Origin: an uncultured Holdemanella sp.
Lineage (GTDB): Bacteria; Bacillota_I; Bacilli_A; Erysipelotrichales; Erysipelotrichaceae
DNA: 9,723 bases
Assembly: GCF_934772795.1 (NCBI RefSeq)
Contig: NZ_CAKVMR010000076.1
Location: forward strand, 1 to 9,723
Reading direction: 5' to 3'
Notes under the pieces: model-generated
Told to the model about the DNA's origin: nothing
Seen by the model: the letters and a program-made list of their open reading frames with translations, nothing else
The model's database searches: none
Program-made: the position numbers and the translations under genes
In this document: positions 1-5,844 of the stretch, piece by piece
How the letters are laid out: the number at the start of each line of letters is the position of its first letter
Position numbering within the stretch: the first letter of the stretch is position 1

Positions 1-113
1 AACACTGTACCTCACGATACAATGCCCAAGGACTAGATACTGGCCTCTTTGCTCCAAGAGTTACCAGGTTAGGAGTTTCACCTAACTATATCGACTGCAC
101 CGAACTGGCGCAC
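1..113 (-). mobile_element. 5' end of a group II intron (partial, runs off the left edge)
   Basis: Seen: read on the minus strand from 113, the sequence opens with GTGCGCC, matching the GUGYG consensus of group II intron 5' ends. It then folds as expected for the start of domain I. GTTAGG (86-81) pairs with CCTAAC (73-68). CTGG (67-64) pairs with CCAG (43-40) and encloses CTCTT (60-56) paired with AAGAG (49-45). Base composition is visibly more GC-rich than the flanking genes. Family knowledge: these are self-splicing ribozymes, usually carrying a reverse transcriptase/maturase in domain IV, that insert at sites paired with the intron's EBS loops. Only 113 nt are present, so class, maturase and mobility cannot be judged. 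The orientation matches hisZ transcription, as splicing requires. A different structured RNA or another mobile element is possible but less likely. Confidence 0.72.
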
Positions 114-1222
114 CATGCTTGTACCTCCTCTACATAAATAGATTCATTTGTCGAAGGTTCTAAAATAACGATACCTTCTTTTCTCAATTCATTGGCTTGT
201 TTCATCGCTTCAATTTGTTTGTCTTGCGGATAATACAATTTATATTTCTTTTTAGGCTGTACATCGACATGATCGATTAGTGGATCTAGCTTGACACTAA
301 AGCCACAAGCTGGAAGATCGCGACCAAACTTCTTTAATAAACAGTCATATCGGCCGCCACTTAGGATACTTGTTCCTACTCCTGAAACATATCCTTCAAA
401 AATAATGCCGGTATAGTAATCCAAATGAGCAACTTTTCCTAAATCAATGGTTACATTTTCTAAATATCCTAATTCTTTTAAAGATTGGATACATTCTTTC
501 ATAGAATCTAAGACATCCTTTAATGAATCATCGAAACAATACGTATACGCTTCATCTAATACATTCACATCTCCACATAAGAATGGAAGGTGCATAAAGA
601 AGTCCACAATTTTTTCACTAAGATACAAAGAATCTAAATAGATTTTAAGATCGACCATACTTTTCTTATCAATTAAATCAGCTAGTGTATTGACTTCTTC
701 TGTACTTAAACGAACAACTTTACATGCTGCCTGAAAAAACTGCACATTGCCAATTTCGAGTGTATAATTTTTAAAGTTTTTCATGACTTCTAAAGCACAA
801 CACAAGACTTGTACATCACTTTTTGAATCCAATCCAATCAATTCAATGCCACAATCTGTGACTTCACTTCTTTTGCCCGCAAACTTTTGACGTACTTTAA
901 ATACATTTGAAGTATAGCGATAACGAAATGGAGGCTTTGAATCTTTAAATTTGGATGCACAAACACGTGCGATGGGAACAGTCATATCTGTTCTTAATGT
1001 TAGAATTCTTCCATTTTCATCAAAGAATTTATACATATCTGTTGTTTGAATATTCTTAAAAGCATTTTCATATGTTTCATAATACTCAATCGTAGGTGTA
1101 ATAATTTCTTCATATCCAAAGGATTCAAAAATCCCTTCCAAAGTATTTTGTAGATATTTTTTCTTTTCACACTCATTCAAGATTGTATCTTTCATTCCTT
1201 GTGGTAATTGTATTTGTTGCAT
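86..1222 (-). CDS. hisZ: ATP phosphoribosyltransferase regulatory subunit HisZ, 3' end altered by an intron
   Basis: HisZ is a catalytically dead histidyl-tRNA synthetase paralogue. It binds short-form HisG to make the active, histidine-feedback-controlled ATP phosphoribosyltransferase, the first step of histidine synthesis (cytoplasm). Seen: it starts with LPQGMKD and a class II synthetase core. A motif-2-like FRYRYTSNVFKVRQ lies at about residues 98-111, LDYYTG at about 268-273 and SGGRYD at about 290-295. The synthetase anticodon-binding domain is absent, as is usual for HisZ. ATG at 1222 follows AAGGAGG with good spacing. The open frame reaches a TAG at 88-86, but its last residues are read from intron sequence. 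The exon ends within codon 370 (TG, then the intron), so genuine HisZ is probably 369 aa, ending in VEEVQA with TGA created at the splice junction. It is the first gene after the histidine T-box. Confidence 0.88.
   Translation of the reverse strand: MQQIQLPQGMKDTILNECEKKKYLQNTLEGIFESFGYEEIITPTIEYYETYENAFKNIQTTDMYKFFDENGRILTLRTDMTVPIARVCASKFKDSKPPFRYRYTSNVFKVRQKFAGKRSEVTDCGIELIGLDSKSDVQVLCCALEVMKNFKNYTLEIGNVQFFQAACKVVRLSTEEVNTLADLIDKKSMVDLKIYLDSLYLSEKIVDFFMHLPFLCGDVNVLDEAYTYCFDDSLKDVLDSMKECIQSLKELGYLENVTIDLGKVAHLDYYTGIIFEGYVSGVGTSILSGGRYDCLLKKFGRDLPACGFSVKLDPLIDHVDVQPKKKYKLYYPQDKQIEAMKQANELRKEGIVILEPSTNESIYVEEVQAWCASSVQSI
114..116 (-). other. Probable start codon of the next his gene (hisG expected), cut off by the intron
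   Basis: Seen: directly before the intron stands GGAGGTACAAGC followed by ATG, a good Shine-Dalgarno and spacer ending in a start codon whose last base is the last exon base. Read into the intron, this ATG gives 12 codons and then TGA at 80-78, so unspliced RNA makes only a tiny peptide. Inference: before insertion the junction was probably ATGA, ending hisZ with TGA and starting a coupled downstream gene. In Firmicutes the gene after hisZ is usually hisG. The downstream exon lies outside the window, so the gene identity is unproven. Confidence 0.45.
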
Positions 1223-1240
1223 ATAAACCTCCTTATAAAC

Positions 1241-1271
1241 AAAAAAACTTCCGTCCTAAGGACGAAAGTTT
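1241..1271 (-). terminator. T-box regulatory terminator before hisZ
   Basis: A 12-bp stem, AAACTTTCGTCC (1271-1260) with GGACGGAAGTTT (1256-1245) and one T-G wobble, closes a TTA loop and runs into a T tract reaching 1241. It overlaps the 3' half of the antiterminator, so the two folds exclude each other. It ends about 19 nt before the hisZ start codon. Confidence 0.9.
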
Positions 1272-1466
1272 AACTTACGTGGTTCCACCTTATTTTACTA
1301 ATAAATTAGCCTCAAACCTGATAACGCCAGGAATACGTTAAAAACTACTTAGTTTCATCTTTACAGCTCAAAGACGTGTTCAAATAGCCTTACTCTTTCT
1401 TTACACCTGCCAGAAAGTCTCTTGAAGCAGTACCATTTTACTATTTCTTTTCATTGCTTTGAAACT
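1241..1466 (-). ncRNA. T-box riboswitch, histidine-specific leader of hisZ
   Basis: Seen on the minus strand: a T-box sequence AAGGTGGAACCACG at 1291-1278; a stem I whose base pairs TCAAAG (1462-1457) with CTTTGA (1373-1368); and a distal arm with AGAGA, GGCAGGTG and a closing AAAGAAAG. The specifier region reads GAACAC, with CAC (His) at 1378-1376. AAGG (1291-1288) can pair with CCTT (1261-1258) to form the antiterminator. The competing terminator follows directly. Family knowledge: uncharged tRNA pairs with the specifier and with the TGGN bulge, stabilising the antiterminator, so hisZ is transcribed when histidyl-tRNA is uncharged. The variable bulge base (1284) is A, discussed as a finding. 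Confidence 0.93.
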
Positions 1467-1495
1467 AATATAGTATTTATGAAAACAGATGTCAA
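1467..1495 (-). promoter_or_regulatory. Promoter of the T-box/hisZ transcript
   Basis: TTGACA (1495-1490) and TATATT (1472-1467) are separated by exactly 17 bp: a perfect -35 and a near-perfect -10 for the housekeeping sigma factor. Transcription should start near 1460, at the base of stem I of the T-box. Confidence 0.85.
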
Positions 1496-1500
1496 GTCTA

Positions 1501-1518
1501 AATGTAAATTTTTACATT
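1501..1518. repeat. Short perfect inverted repeat at the end of the upstream gene
   Basis: AATGTAAA and TTTACATT (8-bp arms, 2-nt centre) overlap the TAA stop of the gene ending at 1517 and sit just upstream of the hisZ -35. No T tract follows on the minus strand, so it is a poor intrinsic terminator. It could be a weak RNA hairpin or a protein-binding site, and neither can be decided from sequence. Confidence 0.4.
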
Positions 1519-2245
1519 ACTTTTCCCACGAATAATAGGAACCTCCAAACACAAACAGATGTTCAAACGGTAATAAAGAACGAATCCATTCATTGAAGCC
1601 TTTTGGATTCTTTTCGTCGTGGACAATGGTCTTCACTAAGCGATTCTTTCCACCAACATTTTTATACATTCTTAATTGCCAGCCATTTTCTTCTACTTCT
1701 TTAGACTCTAGATCCAGACTTGCCATCGCTTCTAAAATCGCATAGGCATCTTCTTTAGAAATTGTAGCTTGTTGCGTTTTTAAAGCCTGTACACCTTCTT
1801 TTGACATAATATACCTAGTTAGATAGACTCTTCCATTGGCACTGATTGTCAAGTTCTGTGCCACCTCTTCAGAAACACTCGCATAATGCCACTTACTTAA
1901 AAGGTTACGATTTAACTTAATACATTGAAGTGTATCTGATTCTTTTAAAGATAGATATCTCAACAATAATTCTTTAAACATCCCTGATTCAATAACACTC
2001 TTTAAAAAGTAAGGTACATATTTTTCTTTTTCAAACACATATGTAATATAGGTATATACTTCCGTTTCATTCAAATCATGAATACTTTTATTTAACACGG
2101 AATCAATGTGCAACATATATTGTTCATCATTCAAATTCTCCATCTTCAAACAATGATACACATTTAATATAATTGGATCATATGCATCTTTTACGCGATA
2201 TCCCACATGTAGTAGATCCACACATGCATGAATGCTTTCAATCAT
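1517..2245 (-). CDS. Conserved-looking protein of unknown function, third gene of the CDF-CpXC unit
   Basis: I do not recognise this 242-aa protein. It has no signal peptide, membrane segment or cysteine motif. The first 170 or so residues look like mixed acidic helices. The C-terminal 60 or so residues look like a small alpha/beta unit, with GWQLRMYKNVGGKNRL at 188-203 followed by a Trp/Phe/Tyr-rich tail (FEHLFVFGGSYYSWEK). Start choice: ATG at 2245 lies 8 nt after the TAG of the CpXC gene and follows a modest AGGTG. An in-frame TTG at 2278 would overlap the CpXC gene and has no good ribosome site. Close spacing suggests co-transcription and translational coupling with the CpXC gene, so the two products may act together. 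No intrinsic terminator with a T tract is evident after it. Confidence 0.75.
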   Translation of the reverse strand: MIESIHACVDLLHVGYRVKDAYDPIILNVYHCLKMENLNDEQYMLHIDSVLNKSIHDLNETEVYTYITYVFEKEKYVPYFLKSVIESGMFKELLLRYLSLKESDTLQCIKLNRNLLSKWHYASVSEEVAQNLTISANGRVYLTRYIMSKEGVQALKTQQATISKEDAYAILEAMASLDLESKEVEENGWQLRMYKNVGGKNRLVKTIVHDEKNPKGFNEWIRSLLPFEHLFVFGGSYYSWEK

Positions 2246-2253
2246 TGAATCAC

Positions 2254-2865
2254 CTACTTCGTATTTGAAACGGCCCAAGAAGCATCTACTATATAATCTT
2301 GTTTAATATCGGATAAGAAGACTTCTTCCACTTGTTTATATACACCTTCGTGAAATGGCATAAAATGCATCTTATCACTTTCTTTTTCGTCCAACACCAT
2401 GACATAATGTGGATTTTCAAAGTTTTGAATATTCCAATAATATAGACCATTCACATTGTCGGCATCTTCATATTGAGATAGTACTAGAAGTTTATAAAGT
2501 TCCATAATGCGATCATCATAACCACTGTCTGAAATCAAAATCTTCTCAATCCAGTCTCGCTCATTATCTACGATTCGTACTGTATAATCTTCACCTACAT
2601 TGGCATGATCTAATATCTTTTTAATGGGTTCTAATTCTTTTTCTTCTGTAAATTGAATCAACAATTTCTTTTCCATATCATGATATAAAACGGGATACGG
2701 AATGTGAAATTTAGAATGGCAATGTGCACATTCTATATCGAAGAGTTTTCCACTTAACACTCTGTTTTTCATATCTTTGTCCATTTGAACGTTGATTGAC
2801 GTAAAAATATCAACATTAAACTTTTCATTGCATTCTGGGCATACTAATTCTATTTTATTTTCCAT
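2254..2865 (-). CDS. CpXC-domain protein with a four-cysteine metal-binding site
   Basis: 203-aa cytoplasmic protein. Seen: an N-terminal CPEC (C9, C12) and ECAHC (C46, C49), two CxxC pairs about 34 residues apart. The segment between and after them, including CHSKFHIPYPVLYHD, fits the CpXC family (named for the conserved C-P-x-C), presumably a zinc-ribbon-like fold. The role of the family is not established. The C-terminal 120 residues are acidic and have no motif I know. Start choice: ATG at 2865 has AGGAG 8 nt upstream. A GTG at 2874, three codons earlier, would overlap that ribosome site. The AGGAG is fused with the TAG stop of the transporter gene (TAGGAG), a sign of translational coupling within one operon. 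Confidence 0.85.
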   Translation of the reverse strand: MENKIELVCPECNEKFNVDIFTSINVQMDKDMKNRVLSGKLFDIECAHCHSKFHIPYPVLYHDMEKKLLIQFTEEKELEPIKKILDHANVGEDYTVRIVDNERDWIEKILISDSGYDDRIMELYKLLVLSQYEDADNVNGLYYWNIQNFENPHYVMVLDEKESDKMHFMPFHEGVYKQVEEVFLSDIKQDYIVDASWAVSNTK

Positions 2866-2876
2866 ACAAACCACTC

Positions 2877-3773
2877 CTATTTATTCGCTAATACATTGGG
2901 AACAAGTTCCACAAAACAATCTTCATATTCTTTTTGAAGTGCTATTTTCAATTCTCGATTGGCTACTTCCAACTCGGTATAAGACATCGTATCGATTCGT
3001 GTTGTGAAATAGATAGATATCCACATTTTTCTTCCTGTTGTCGTAATATCATAAAACACCGGATCATATGGATAATTATCCAACACAGAAGACGCGATAT
3101 TTTTAATTTTTGTGACTTCTTCTTCGTCAGGACTCAACAACATCAAACTGCGAAAACTCTCTCCAATCATTTGAATTGGTTCTTTCATCATGCCTAAGGC
3201 AAGGACAATTGCGACAATCTGATCAAAATATGGAGAAATACATGAAAGTGGTGTGTGCACTAAAAATGAAGATAAGAAAAATGCTAGCGATACACCTATA
3301 CTTGAAAATACATCAATTTTCCATCCATAAATTTCTACATCTACAGTGGGTGATGTTACTTTTTTATTAATTCGCATTAAAATCAATAAAATCAGTGCAG
3401 AAAAACATGTTAATATCGTTTCAAACATGGATACCTGCATATGATCAATATCATTACCGCCATTCAACATAATTTGAACATTGTTCATGATCAGAACCAT
3501 CATAACCGCAATAAACATAAATCCTTTCAAAAGAATCACAATACTTTCAAGTTGTGCATATCCAAAGGGATGTTTTTCCGTTACGGGCTTATAGAATAAA
3601 GGAATAATATAAATTGTTAATCCAATCACGACAAGTTCCGTTGAATCATAGACTGTATCTGCCAAAACAGATTGCGATTTAGAAAAGATTGCCATAATAA
3701 GTTCTGCAAGCGCAAATACAACACCGGACCAAAATGAAATACGCATCACAATTTGTTCCTGTTTTTCTTTCAT
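2877..3773 (-). CDS. Cation diffusion facilitator (CDF) family transporter with atypical metal site
   Basis: 298-aa membrane protein of the CDF family, which exports divalent metals in exchange for protons. Seen: six hydrophobic segments at about 11-29, 45-60, 78-100, 115-133, 152-173 and 182-198, then a cytoplasmic C-terminal domain (about 205-298). Family motifs include KHPFGYAQLE (67-76), DTVYD in TM2 (D39 and D43, the DxxxD half of the transport site) and D184 at the start of TM6. In TM5, where zinc transporters have HxxxD, this protein has G150-W-K-I-D154, so the histidine is missing. Substrate is therefore uncertain and may not be zinc. ATG at 3773 follows AGGTGAG. It is the first gene of a three-gene unit with the CpXC and unknown proteins, from a promoter at about 3800. 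Confidence 0.9.
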   Translation of the reverse strand: MKEKQEQIVMRISFWSGVVFALAELIMAIFSKSQSVLADTVYDSTELVVIGLTIYIIPLFYKPVTEKHPFGYAQLESIVILLKGFMFIAVMMVLIMNNVQIMLNGGNDIDHMQVSMFETILTCFSALILLILMRINKKVTSPTVDVEIYGWKIDVFSSIGVSLAFFLSSFLVHTPLSCISPYFDQIVAIVLALGMMKEPIQMIGESFRSLMLLSPDEEEVTKIKNIASSVLDNYPYDPVFYDITTTGRKMWISIYFTTRIDTMSYTELEVANRELKIALQKEYEDCFVELVPNVLANK

Positions 3774-3795
3774 TTTCTCACCTAATTTCCTTGTT

Positions 3796-3804
3796 ATTAT
3801 ATCA
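3796..3804 (-). promoter_or_regulatory. Extended -10 promoter of the CDF transporter unit
   Basis: TGATATAAT on the minus strand (TATAAT at 3801-3796 with the TG extension at 3804-3803). The best -35 at 17-bp spacing is TTAAGC, a poor match, so the promoter relies on the extended -10. It sits directly behind the aconitase terminator, which supplies its upstream sequence. Confidence 0.65.
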
Positions 3805-3808
3805 CAAG

Positions 3809-3835
3809 AAAAAGGAACGCTTAATAAAACGTCCC
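3809..3835 (-). terminator. Intrinsic terminator of the aconitase gene
   Basis: GGGACG (3835-3830) pairs with CGTTCC (3819-3814) around a 10-nt AT-rich loop, followed by TTTTT at 3813-3809. The first G of the stem is the last base of the TAG stop codon, so there is almost no 3' untranslated region. Confidence 0.75.
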
Positions 3836-5751
3836 TATTGTTGATTACGAATGTAGTTTAATGCGCCGCCCGCCATAAGAATATCAATATCTTCTTGACT
3901 GATCGGTGCATGTACTTTGTATGTTTCTTTCTTTGTCACATTTTCAACGACAAGGTCTAATGAATCATATAAAGAATTTACATTTTCAATCTTTAATTCA
4001 TCCATTTCATCGATTTTATCGTAATCGGATTTATCTGTAAATACCAGTGGCAACAAGCCAAAGTTGACTAAGTTAGCCAAGTGAATACGAGCAAATGACT
4101 TTGTCAAAACAGCTTTAACGCCTAAATACATAGGTGCAAGTGCGGCATGTTCTCTACTTGAACCTTGTCCATAGTTTTCTCCGGCTACAATGATTCCACC
4201 ATTATTTTCTTTACATACTTCATCGAAGTGAGGTTTATTATTTTCAAATACGAATGTAGATAACTTTTCAATATTTGAACGATACGGTAAAACCTTGGCT
4301 CCAGCTGGTGCGATGTGATCGGTTGTGATATTGTCTGGTAATTTGATAACAACTTTTTTATCGATTGTTGAATCCATTGGCGTATTTACTGGTAGAGGTT
4401 TAATATTTGGTCCACGAACAATTTCAACATTTTCTGGATCTTTGCTTGGGGCATAAATCAATGAATCGTCGATATAGCTTTGTTCTTTTTCAAATTCATC
4501 GGCATATTCTAAAATAGTTGGGTCTGTGATGACTCCCGTAATTGCACTGGCTGCAGCTACTTCTGGTGATACTAAATAAATGCCTGCACTTAATGTACCG
4601 CTTCGACCATAAAAGTTACGATTAAATGTACGTAAACTTACAGCATCGCTCTTTGGACTTTGCCCCATACCAATACATGGTCCACATGTACATTCTAGAA
4701 TTCTAGCTCCACAAGATACAAATGTCGCAAGTGTTCCATTCTCAATTAATTTCATTAAAACTTGTCTAGATCCTGGTGAAACAACAAGACTTACATTCTG
4801 AGCAATCTTCTTTCCTTTTAAAATAGCTGCTGCTTTCATTAAATCTTCATAACCTGAGTTAGTGCAGGATCCAATCGCAACTTGGTCCACTTTCATTCCG
4901 GCTAATTCAGACACTTTTTTCACGGCATCTGGTGAATTTGGACATGCAGCCAATGGAACAAGCTCATCAAGGTTGATTTCAACGGTTTCGTCATAATGAC
5001 AACCTTCGTCTGCACTTAACGCAATATAGTCTGATTCTCTTTGTTGGCGCTTCAAGAATTCACGAGTAACTTCATCACTTGGGAAAATGGATGTAGTTGC
5101 ACCCAGTTCGGCTCCCATATTAGTAATGGTAGCTCTTTGATAGACACTTAGATTTTTAACGCCTTCTCCAGTATACTCAAATACTTTTCCTACTCCGCCT
5201 TTTACACTTAATAGTTCTAACAATTTTAAAATAATATCTTTACTAGAAACACCATGCGCTAAAGTACCCGTTAATTTTACTTCGACTACTTTTGGACATG
5301 TTAAACGGTAACCAATTCCTGCCATAGCTTTGGCAACGTCCAATCCTCCAGCACCAATGGCGATACATCCCATAGCGGAAGATGTTGGTGTATGTGAATC
5401 GGAACCAATCAATGTTTTTCCTGGTTTGGCAAAACGTTCTAGATGAACTTGGTGACAAATTCCATTTCCGGGTTTTGAAAAATAAATTCCATATTTACTA
5501 GCCACACTTTGAAGATAAGCATGATCATCTGCATTCATAAATCCATTCTGTAGTGTGTTGTGATCCACATAGCTGACAGATAATTCTGTTTTTACTTGTT
5601 TAACGCCCATAGCCTCAAACTGCATATAAGCCATAGTTCCTGTGGCATCTTGCGTTAGGGTCTGATCCATTTTGATTTCAATCGGTTGGCCCGCTTCTAA
5701 TTTCCCTTTTAATAAATGTTTTTCTAGAATCTTATACGTTAAATTTTGCAT
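3835..5751 (-). CDS. acnA: Aconitate hydratase (short bacterial type)
   Basis: Interconverts citrate and isocitrate through cis-aconitate, using a [4Fe-4S] cluster (cytoplasm). Seen: 638 aa, all domains in normal order. The N-terminal catalytic part has DSHTP at 118-122. Cluster ligands are C296 (GSCTNS) and the pair C356/C359 (CTCGPC). GRSGTLS is near 382-388. The C-terminal swivel domain has ITTDHIAPAG near 475-484 and GSSREHAA near 530-537. At about 640 aa it belongs to the compact aconitase group, much shorter than the roughly 900-aa enterobacterial AcnA, so the symbol is a functional label. Start choice: ATG at 5751 has GGAGG 9 nt upstream. An in-frame TTG at 5757 is only 3 nt from that site. 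It is divergent from citrate synthase, the enzyme that makes its substrate, and ends in its own terminator. Confidence 0.95.
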   Translation of the reverse strand: MQNLTYKILEKHLLKGKLEAGQPIEIKMDQTLTQDATGTMAYMQFEAMGVKQVKTELSVSYVDHNTLQNGFMNADDHAYLQSVASKYGIYFSKPGNGICHQVHLERFAKPGKTLIGSDSHTPTSSAMGCIAIGAGGLDVAKAMAGIGYRLTCPKVVEVKLTGTLAHGVSSKDIILKLLELLSVKGGVGKVFEYTGEGVKNLSVYQRATITNMGAELGATTSIFPSDEVTREFLKRQQRESDYIALSADEGCHYDETVEINLDELVPLAACPNSPDAVKKVSELAGMKVDQVAIGSCTNSGYEDLMKAAAILKGKKIAQNVSLVVSPGSRQVLMKLIENGTLATFVSCGARILECTCGPCIGMGQSPKSDAVSLRTFNRNFYGRSGTLSAGIYLVSPEVAAASAITGVITDPTILEYADEFEKEQSYIDDSLIYAPSKDPENVEIVRGPNIKPLPVNTPMDSTIDKKVVIKLPDNITTDHIAPAGAKVLPYRSNIEKLSTFVFENNKPHFDEVCKENNGGIIVAGENYGQGSSREHAALAPMYLGVKAVLTKSFARIHLANLVNFGLLPLVFTDKSDYDKIDEMDELKIENVNSLYDSLDLVVENVTKKETYKVHAPISQEDIDILMAGGALNYIRNQQ

Positions 5752-5772
5752 AGACAATATCCTCCGTTTGGA

Positions 5773-5780
5773 ATTATAAC
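5773..5780 (-). promoter_or_regulatory. Promoter of aconitase, extended -10
   Basis: TGTTATAAT on the minus strand, with TATAAT at 5778-5773 preceded by TGT. No convincing -35 is seen at 16-18 bp. The start site would be near 5766, leaving a very short leader of about 15 nt that still holds the GGAGG site. Confidence 0.65.
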
Positions 5781-5787
5781 AAAAAAT

Positions 5788-5815
5788 GTAACAAAATGAA
5801 AGTTTATGTTATAAT
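5788..5815 (+). promoter_or_regulatory. Promoter of the citrate synthase-isocitrate dehydrogenase operon
   Basis: TATAAT at 5810-5815 with the TG extension (TGTTATAAT). GTAACA at 5788-5793 is a four-of-six -35 match with a 16-bp spacer. The start site is expected near 5822, just upstream of AAAGGAGG at 5828-5834. Confidence 0.7.
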
Positions 5816-5844
5816 ATGAAACACATGAAAGGAGGTTTCAGAAA

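Larger units (their letters stand above)
5773..5815. repeat. Inverted repeat formed by the two divergent -10 elements
   Basis: ATTATAACA (5773-5781) and TGTTATAAT (5807-5815) are perfect 9-bp inverted arms separated by 25 bp. Each arm is the extended -10 box of one of the two divergent promoters, for aconitase to the left and citrate synthase to the right. The AT-rich centre holds both -35 regions. A smaller nested pair, TAACA (5789-5793) and TGTTA (5807-5811), shares the right arm. Confidence 0.7.

Noticed and set aside
86..1222. Histidyl-tRNA synthetase in place of HisZ
   Set aside because: The protein is about 370 aa without the C-terminal anticodon-binding domain, lies behind a His T-box, and matches the HisZ pattern.
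1501..1518. Inverted repeat as intrinsic terminator of the upstream operon
   Set aside because: There is no T tract on the minus strand after the stem and the stem is AT-only apart from one pair, so it is listed only as a repeat.
2246..2278. TTG at 2278 as start of the unknown 242-aa protein
   Set aside because: It would overlap the CpXC gene and lacks a ribosome site; ATG at 2245 fits better.
2792..3370. Plus-strand open frames opposite the CDF and CpXC genes
   Set aside because: They are antisense to proteins with clear family motifs and have no ribosome sites.
5752..5757. TTG at 5757 as aconitase start
   Set aside because: It is only 3 nt from GGAGG; ATG at 5751 has 9-nt spacing.
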